The translations under genes were made by a program, and so were the position numbers. Shown here piece by piece: positions 58,408 to 64,000 of a DNA stretch of 64,000 nucleotides. The stretch comes from Scenedesmus sp. ARA3 (Eukaryota; Chlorophyta; Chlorophyceae; Sphaeropleales; Scenedesmaceae). Each line of letters begins with the position of its first letter. The first letter of the stretch is position 1. The DNA lies in the NCBI GenBank assembly GCA_004335835.1, contig RWJK01001898.1, forward strand, positions 1 to 64,000, written 5' to 3'. Under the pieces are notes generated by a model. It saw only the letters and a program-made list of their open reading frames with translations. It searched no databases and had not been told where the DNA came from.

Positions 58408-60564
58408 GGCTGCTGCTGCTGCTGCAGAGTCGGTCAAGCCGCGTGGCGTGATAGACCTGAGCAAAGTGCAGGACGTGCGGGATGGCCGGGCAGTGACCGG
58501 CAAGGCCAACAGTGTGCAGCTCAAGACGGCCAGCGGCGGCAGCGTGTGCTACGTGTGCGAGTCAGGTAGGTGCCCGAGGGCTTTTGAACCTTTTGATGTT
58601 GTTGTTGGTGGCGGTGTTGATGTGCCTGGTGGAAAGTGTGTGCCTACATGGTGTGCTGAGTGTAAAACAGTGCCTGGCATGCCTGCTTGACAGTAGTGTG
58701 GGTCAACAGGTGGTTGCAGCTCAGCAGCAGCGTGACCGGCAAGGCCAACAGCGTGCAGCTCAAGACGGCCAGCGGTGGTAGCGTGTGCTACATGTGCAAG
58801 TCAGGTGCGCATTGCAAAGCCTATGGCTGTTGCGCTGGGAGGTGGAGTTTGGCGGGGTTGGTGGCGGCAGTGTGTGCGAATCAGGCGCAACACCTATGGT
58901 GGTATCCTTGTTTGTGTGGTGTTGGGAGCGTGCAGGGCGCACATTTAACACATGTCAAGCCGCAATAGGGCAATACATGGCGTAGCAGCTGGTGATGGTG
59001 CTACGTAGCACCACCAGCTGCTGCTTAACTGTACAGTGAACATGTTCCATAATGGATTGGTACTTATACTTTGCTGCTGCTGCTGCATGCTGCTGCTGCA
59101 GAGACGGAGATGGTGGAGTGGATCAGCGCCCTGGAGGGAGCCATCACCAAGATTGTGAAGCAGCTGGCTGGTGTGGATGACAGCAGCGAGCCAGGCGGCA
59201 GCAGCAGCAGCAGCCGCGAGCGCCACAGCCACCGCAGCAGCAGCAGCAAGGACCGCCACGGCGGCAGCAGCAGCAGCAGCAGCGCGGCGGAATGGGCCAA
59301 GCAAGTGGAGCGCAGCTTGTCGCAGGGCGCCGGCAGCAGCAGCAGCAGGCGCGGCGGCGGCGGCAGCGGCATGAACGGCAGTGCAATGGTGAGCGTAGTG
59401 AACTATGCTGGCGGCGGCGGCGGCAGCAGCGGCAGCAGCGGCAGCGGCGGCTATCGCTCGTCTGCGCCGCCGGCGGCAGCCATGTACGATCCGTACAGTG
59501 GCGGCAGTAGCGGCGGCCATTATGGCGGGATCAGCAGCTACAGCCAGATCTCTGGCGCTGCTGGCCTTGCTGCTGGAATGGACGATCTGAGTTTGAACTA
59601 CGGCGGCTATCCAAGCAGCGGCCCAGCAGCAGCAGCAGCAGCGCCGAGCAGCAGTACATATGCTGCAGCAGGTGCGCCTGGCGGCGGCTATAGCAGCAAC
59701 ACCGGCAGCTACGGCTACGGCGGCAGCAGCAATGCACCCAATGCTTATGGCGGTGGCAGCAGCAGTAATGCGTACGGCTATAGCAGCAGCCCTGTCGCTG
59801 CAGGCTATGGCGGCAGCAGCAGCAGCAGCGCATATGCAGCAGATGGCGGCAGTGCTGGCACGTATGGGTACGGTGGCGGCGGCAGCAGCAGCAGCTACAG
59901 CGCACAGCCTCCCGCAGCAGCAGTAGACCCTGCAGCAGCAGCTGGAGTGAATGGCTATGCTGCATATCAGCAGCAGCCGCCGCCGCAGCAGCAGCAGCCG
60001 GCTGCTGCTGGGTATGGGTACGGCGACGGTGCCGGCTACTACCAGCAGCAGCAGCAGCAGCAGCAGCCTGCTGTGTCATTGCTGGATCAGGTGCCAGCTC
60101 AGCAGCCGGCCTACCCTTACTACCAGCCCACCAGCCAGGTGCGTGGCGTGCTGCTGGCAGCAGCGGCAGCAACTTCTGAAGGTTCAGCCGGCTGTGGTTT
60201 CATTATGGTTGAGCACTTGTTGAGTTGGTTAGGCAATGCTGCATTTGCGCCACTTGTTCGACAGGTGTGCATCTTGCCTGGAGTGTCTGCCCCTAGGCTT
60301 GCTGCCCTCATACCGCATTCTGTGGGCTGGCCAGACAGCAGCAGTTCTGCGCAAACCTCGCTAGCCAGCTGGTTGCTCTCACCTTTACCAATGCTGTGCA
60401 CTTGAGTGTAACAGGTACCAGACCAGCAGCCAGCAGCAGCAGCAGCGCCGCCCGCCCCTGCTGGGCCATCCAGCTGGCAGGTGCACCACACAGCAGAGGG
60501 CCGGCCATACTACTACAACACAGCCACAGGCACCACGCAATGGGAGGCACCACCGGGGCTGTGA
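56614..60564 (+). CDS. PH-domain and WW-domain protein with Gly/Ser-rich linker
   Basis: Six exons: 56614-56912, 57063-57156, 57842-57992, 58428-58565, 59102-60138, 60415-60564. The model gives 622 residues in phase. Residues 1 to about 110 form a beta-rich module (FRVTMQDNDGSSQRVTVQLS...MRSYNLRNVARWDLMDTS), perhaps another PH/PTB-like fold. A canonical PH domain follows: KAGWLGSQAEVMRVWRRRWF VLKQGYLFRF, SVKPRGVIDLSKV and the closing TEMVEWISALEGAI. This resembles plant AtPH1-type domains that bind phosphoinositides. A long Ser/Gly/Tyr/Gln-rich region comes next, with a short basic RERHSHR-SSSSKDRH patch. The C-terminus is a WW domain (SSWQVHHTAEGRPYYYNTAT, then GTTQWEAPPGL and stop), which should bind Pro-rich ligands. 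Introns 2, 3 and 4 hold echoes of exons 3 and 4. The WW exon is followed by eight more copies. Confidence 0.88.
57577..57745 (+). pseudogene. Two echoes of the PH-domain exon's start
   Basis: About 57577-57630 and 57692-57745 repeat the LPSVDLVQYWRAPD codons with changes, each after CTG repeats and an acceptor-like edge, and each followed by repeated intron text (GCCTGCGTCACACTGC). The real exon at 57842 is the third copy and the only one continuing into KAGWLG. Confidence 0.88.
58084..58806 (+). pseudogene. Echoes of PH exon 3 end and PH exon 4
   Basis: 58084-58122 is a degraded copy of the LKQGYLFRFLSPDVS region. 58731-58806 repeats the TGKANSVQLKTASGGSVCYVC codons and donor of exon 4 (58428-58565) with Val to Met and Glu to Lys changes. 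Confidence 0.82.
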
Positions 60565-60596
60565 GAGCAGCAGCAGCAGCAGCATTTTGTGAACTT

Positions 60597-60627
<31 letters not shown>

Positions 60628-60659
60628 TGTGTGAACTTGCAGCACCAGCAGCAGCAGCA

Positions 60660-60852
60660 CAGGGGCGGCTGTATCATGACCGTCGTGACAACACAGCCAC
60701 AGGCACCACGCAGTGGGAGGCGCCACCAGGCCTGTGAGCAGCAGCAGCAGCAGCAGCAGCATGGGGGCAGAGCAGCACAGGGGCGGCTGTACCACTACTC
60801 TTCGGCAACACAGCCACAGGCACCACGCAATGGGAGGCGCCACCGGGCCTGT

Positions 60853-60885
<33 letters not shown>

Positions 60886-60968
60886 GGGCGCAGAGCAGCA
60901 CACGGGCGGCCATACTACTATAACACAGCCACAGGCACCACGCAGTGCGAGCCGTCACCAGGCCTGTA

Positions 60969-61001
<33 letters not shown>

Positions 61002-61487
61002 GCAGAGCAGCACAGGGGCGGCTGTTGCTACTGTCCGGCAACACAGCCATAGGCACTACGCAGTGGGAGGCGCCACCGGGCCTGTGAGCAGCAGCAGTAG
61101 CAGCAGCAGCATGGGCGCAGAGCAGCAGAGGGGCGGCTGTGCCACTACTGTCTGGCAACACAGCCAAAGGCACGTCGCAGTGGGAGGCGCCACCGGGGCT
61201 GTGAGCGCAACAGCAGCAGCAGAAGCATTGTGTGGACTTGCAGCAGCAAGAGCAGCAGCAGCAGCAGCAGAGGGACGGCCGTACCACTGCCGTCATGACA
61301 ACACAGCCACAGGCACCACGCAGTGGCAGGCGCGCCGCCAGGCCTGTGAGCAGCAGCAGCAGCAGCATTGTGTGGACTTGCAGCAGCAACAGCAGCAGTA
61401 GCAGCAGCAGAGGGGCGCCTGTATCACTACTGTCGTGACAACACAGCCACAGGCACCACGCAGTGGGAGGCGCCACCGGGCCTGTGA
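60660..61487 (+). repeat. Array of seven decayed WW-exon copies separated by CAG runs
   Basis: Copies at about 60660-60738, 60780-60854, 60902-60969, 61016-61087, 61130-61203, 61270-61349 and 61412-61487 repeat the codons for GRPYYYNTATGTTQWEAPPGL plus stop. They are 111-142 bases apart with (CAG)n between. Some stay in frame: the first reads GRLYHDRRDNTATGTTQWEAPPGL, the third keeps YYYN but has Cys for the second Trp. Others carry one-base shifts. All lack the first Trp half. Confidence 0.92.
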
Positions 61488-61548
61488 GCAGCAGCAGCAG
61501 CAGCGTGTGGACGGCGATGTACTAATGGCTTCAATTCTGCCATTGGTG

Positions 61549-62070
61549 ATGGTGCAGCAGCTCTTGGGTTGCGTCTCATCAGCACACGGTGTAGCGCAGC
61601 AGTGGCGGTTGATGTGGGGCTCAAAGCTGTGTACTTGAATGTAACAGGCACCCGACCAGCAGCCAGCAGCAGCAGCGCCGCCCGCGCCTGCTGGGCCGTC
61701 CAGCTGGCAGGTGCACCACACAGCAGAGGGGCGGCCATACTACTACAACACAGCCACAGGCACTACGCAGTGGGAGGCGCCCCCAGGCCTGTGAGCAGCA
61801 GCAGCAGCATCAGCAGTATATGAACTTGCAGCAGCAGGCGGGATCGAAGGCGATGTTTCTATGTCTCAAGTCCTGCCATTAATGTGATGGTGCAGCAGCT
61901 CGTGGCTTGCCCCGCATCAGCACATGGAGCAGCACAGCTGTGGCGGCCAGGCAATGGCGTTATTGCTATGGCCTGATGGGTATTTTAATTATGCGGCGTC
62001 GCATCAACACACCGTGCAGCACAGCAGTGGTGGCCAGGAAATGGTGTTATTGCTATGGCTTCATGGGTAG
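61549..62070. repeat. Duplicated 3' flank of the WW array
   Basis: GATGGTGCAGCAGCTC...CATCAGCACA...GTGGCGG occurs at 61549-61608 and again at 61887-61947, about 338 bases apart. A further copy of AGCACAGC..GTGGC.GGCCAGG.AATGG.GTTATTGCTATGG lies at 61929-61982 and 62019-62070. So a unit including the WW exon and its flank was duplicated, not just the exon. Confidence 0.82.
61648..61794 (+). pseudogene. Second complete WW exon, possible alternative 3' exon
   Basis: After an AACAG acceptor identical in context to the one at 60415, this 49-codon segment repeats the whole last exon of the PH/WW gene, including APDQQPAAAAAPP, the full WW domain and the stop, without frame damage. It could be spliced to 60138 in phase 0 in place of the first. 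Whether it is used cannot be seen from DNA. Confidence 0.75.
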
Positions 62071-62840
62071 CGGCCATGTAGGGCTGCCAGTCCTTGCGTG
62101 GCCACATGTTGCAGCAGGAGCAGGAGCAGCGAGGCTGAGTTGGACTGCCTGGAGCCAAGGCATGATCAGCTCTTTTCCTGCACATGCCTGCATTAGAGCA
62201 GTAGAGCTAGTAGAGAGTGTTCAGTGCCAAAGGACTGGCGTTCTCCATGCGCTTTCTGCCGCATCAAAGACCTTGGACTTGTGTTATGTTGTAACTTACG
62301 CGCTGCTTCAGGTGGGTCCCATGCAGTGCAGCAGCTGGTCAACTTGTACATATGCACATATGATTGACGATAATTCAGACGCCTGGCTGCTCCCAGGAGC
62401 AAGCAATTCACGAAACAAGCCAAGTGACGACTGACACCGTTCGGCCTGACATCTGCGGGTGACCCCTCTCATACACACGATCGGCCGCATCCATTGCTGG
62501 TACAATTTGACAGCGTTTTAATGTACGCACGCGTGTTATTGGCCACGTTGGCGCACTGCTACATTGCTGAAGTTCCTTCCGTCTGTTTTCTCTGAAAAGC
62601 CTAGCGCCCCCTGCACCACCTAAGATGTCAAGTATAGGTAATGTATGATGCTTAAATCTGTATCGTTGACTTATCTTCCACTGCCGGTGACGGCAGCAGC
62701 CCAAGTCAGAGCTTCCGGAAGCCCCGCTGAAAGCACAGGCTTCCTCCCGCACAGGCCTTGCGTTTGACTCACCCAGCCCTTCAAATTCCGCTGCACGCTG
62801 CACAGGTGACGTGTGACTGTCGCAGCTGCTTGTCAACAGC
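62071..62840. other. Intergenic, no gene seen
   Basis: Short frames only; the promoter of the gene at 62841 is expected here. Confidence 0.45.
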
Positions 62841-63043
62841 ATGGGCTGGCAGACAGTAGCAGCGCTGCTGCCTGCTGTAGGGCTAGGCATACAGCAGCCA
62901 CACCAAGCAGTAGCCTGGCCACCGCCCTGGAAGCTGCAGCTACCTCGAAATGCAGTGCTGCTTCTGCTGCTGCTGTGCCTCTCAGCCTGCAGCCAACCTG
63001 CGGCAGCTAGATCCGGCAACCTAGTGCGTGTGCTGCAGCAGGA

Positions 63044-63085
<42 letters not shown>

Positions 63086-63707
63086 TCCTGCACAGGATCC
63101 AACTTGCAGCAACAGAGTGCCGAGAGGCTATGCGTACGTGCCATACAGCATGCCATGGGGTTATGACATTGCCTGGACGGGCTATTGGGGTACCGGGGAG
63201 TTTGGCTGGCGTATCCTGGCAGCAACTTGTGACAAGGATCCTCGCTGCAGTGCCATCACCACCACAGCTTGGTGCAAGGTGGGAGCTTAGTGTGCAGGCT
63301 AGTGCAAAGCTGCAGCGGGGGCTTGCAGTGACACCGGCAGCAGGCTGATATGGTGTTGAGTCACTAGTGATACTTGGTGTCACCGGCAGCATGCAGTGTC
63401 ACTGGCAGTGCGCAACGTAATCAGCAGTGCAGATAGTCATCCGCAGTGTACAGGGTCGCAGCAGTGCATAGTGTCACCAGCAGTATAACATGTCACCAGC
63501 ACTACACAGGGTCACCAGCACTGCACAGTGTCACCAGCACGACCAAGTGTCACCACAAGTGCAGTGTCACCAGCAGTATGCATATATGCTTGCAATGCGC
63601 TGCCTGCGCACCAGCGGTGCAGCCAAGCACTGCCAGCACACCCTGCTGGTTTCACCTGACCTTGCTGCTGCTGCTGCACCTGCTGTTGCTGCTGCTGCTA
63701 CTGCTGG

Positions 63708-63748
<41 letters not shown>

Positions 63749-63884
63749 CTGTTGCTGCACCTGCTGTTGCTGCTGCTGCTGCCGCTGCTGCTGCTGCCGC
63801 CGCCGCAGTACGGGTACCCTCCCTCCTGGGCGTGGAACCCGCGCTTTGCTGACAAGCCCTGTGCAGGCACCCTGGTCAAACTGG
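62841..63884 (+). CDS. Secreted or membrane-anchored protein, partial at window edge
   Basis: Exon 1 (62841-63278) starts at an ATG and joins in phase 0 to exon 2 (63809-63884), which ends in phase 1 before GTGAGC; later exons are outside the window. A hydrophobic stretch near residues 37-50 (VLLLLLLCLSACSQP) could be a signal peptide or anchor, although the about 36 residues before it are long for one. A poly-Ala run is followed by a Cys-, Trp- and Tyr-rich part (GYDIAWTGYWGTGEFGW, TCDKDPRCSAITTTAWCK). The CxxDPxCxAI pattern resembles PAN/apple-like extracellular modules. Exon 2 encodes YGYPPSWAWNPRFADKPCAG. The acceptor of exon 2 is fed by a CTG tract. Function unknown. Confidence 0.6.
63360..63585. 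repeat. Degenerate short repeats (GTCACCAGCAGTGCA-like) in intron
   Basis: About ten imperfect copies of a 14-20 base unit built on GTGTCACCAGCA lie in the intron between 63278 and 63809. Confidence 0.75.
63665..63806 (+). repeat. (CTG)n-rich tract against a 3' splice site
   Basis: CTG and related triplets fill the intron end up to the acceptor at 63807-63808. In other frames this gives long Leu or Ala runs, which are not real products. Confidence 0.9.
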
Positions 63885-64000
63885 GTGAGCAGCAGCAGCA
63901 GCAGCAGCAGCAGCATTATGGTGCTGAAGCTGTTTAGTGCCGTACCAGGGCCTGCAACAACATAGTTGGTAATGTGCAGCAGAAGCAGAAGCAACTGCAA

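Noticed and set aside
1..64000. CRISPR array, rRNA, tRNA, riboswitch or bacterial operon signals
   Set aside because: Tandem repeats seen are minisatellites or exon copies without spacers; no cloverleaf or rRNA segment was recognised, and the window is eukaryotic in structure.

Overview
The window looks like nuclear DNA of a green alga, most likely a chlorophycean of the Scenedesmus/Raphidocelis/Chlamydomonas type (inference). Genes are intron-dense with GT-AG introns, exons carry long CAG-encoded Gln/Ala/Ser runs, introns carry (CTG)n tracts, and the products are plant/algal (plastid oxidoreductase, MAC5-type RBM22, TVP38, CDPK-like kinase, plant myosin XI-type dilute domain, DEG15). One 50-base run of N marks an assembly gap at 46780-46829. 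All exon coordinates were worked out by hand from splice signals, reading-frame phase and family knowledge; no alignment was run.

Layout. 0.6-3.3 kb (+): plastid-targeted FAD/NAD(P) oxidoreductase. 4.4-7.7 kb (+): RBM22/ECM2-type spliceosomal CCCH-RRM protein. 8.5-12.3 kb: poorly resolved, perhaps a minus-strand membrane-protein gene. 12.4-15.7 kb (-): polytopic membrane protein of unknown function. 17.1-19.6 kb (-): TVP38/TMEM64 (VTT domain) protein, head-to-head with an IQ-motif protein at 20.2-23.0 kb (+). 23.8-26.8 kb (+): hemerythrin-like protein. 28.4-28.9 kb (-): TFIIS-N-domain protein with a PIP-like N-terminus, head-to-head with a plastid-type protein made of ~20-residue repeats at 29.4-31.5 kb (+). 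32.9-36.1 kb: sparse, two weak small-gene candidates. 36.1-42.6 kb (+): 16-exon, ~1050-residue helical protein of unknown identity. 43.3-45.8 kb (+): N-myristoylated CDPK-like kinase, followed by a 19-bp minisatellite and the gap. 47.9-51.6 kb (-): dilute (DIL) domain protein with no myosin motor in reach. 52.6-56.1 kb (-): complete peroxisomal DEG15/TYSND1-type protease ending in SKL, head-to-head with a PH-domain/WW-domain protein at 56.6-60.6 kb (+). 60.6-61.8 kb: an array of further WW-exon copies. 62.8 kb to the edge (+): start of a secreted or membrane-anchored protein.

The strongest unexplained signal is genome-style rather than one gene. Introns repeatedly hold partial, diverged copies of the neighbouring exon (called exon echoes here), usually with a copied splice-site edge. 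They occur in the oxidoreductase, RBM22, hemerythrin, kinase, DIL, PH/WW and other genes. In places they expand into arrays: four copies of the edge of one hemerythrin exon, four of another, three of a kinase exon, nine of the WW exon, and a minisatellite that grows out of a kinase-exon echo. A second recurring pattern is (CTG)n placed directly against 3' splice sites, while exons carry CAG on the sense strand.

No rRNA, tRNA, CRISPR array or autonomous transposon could be supported.
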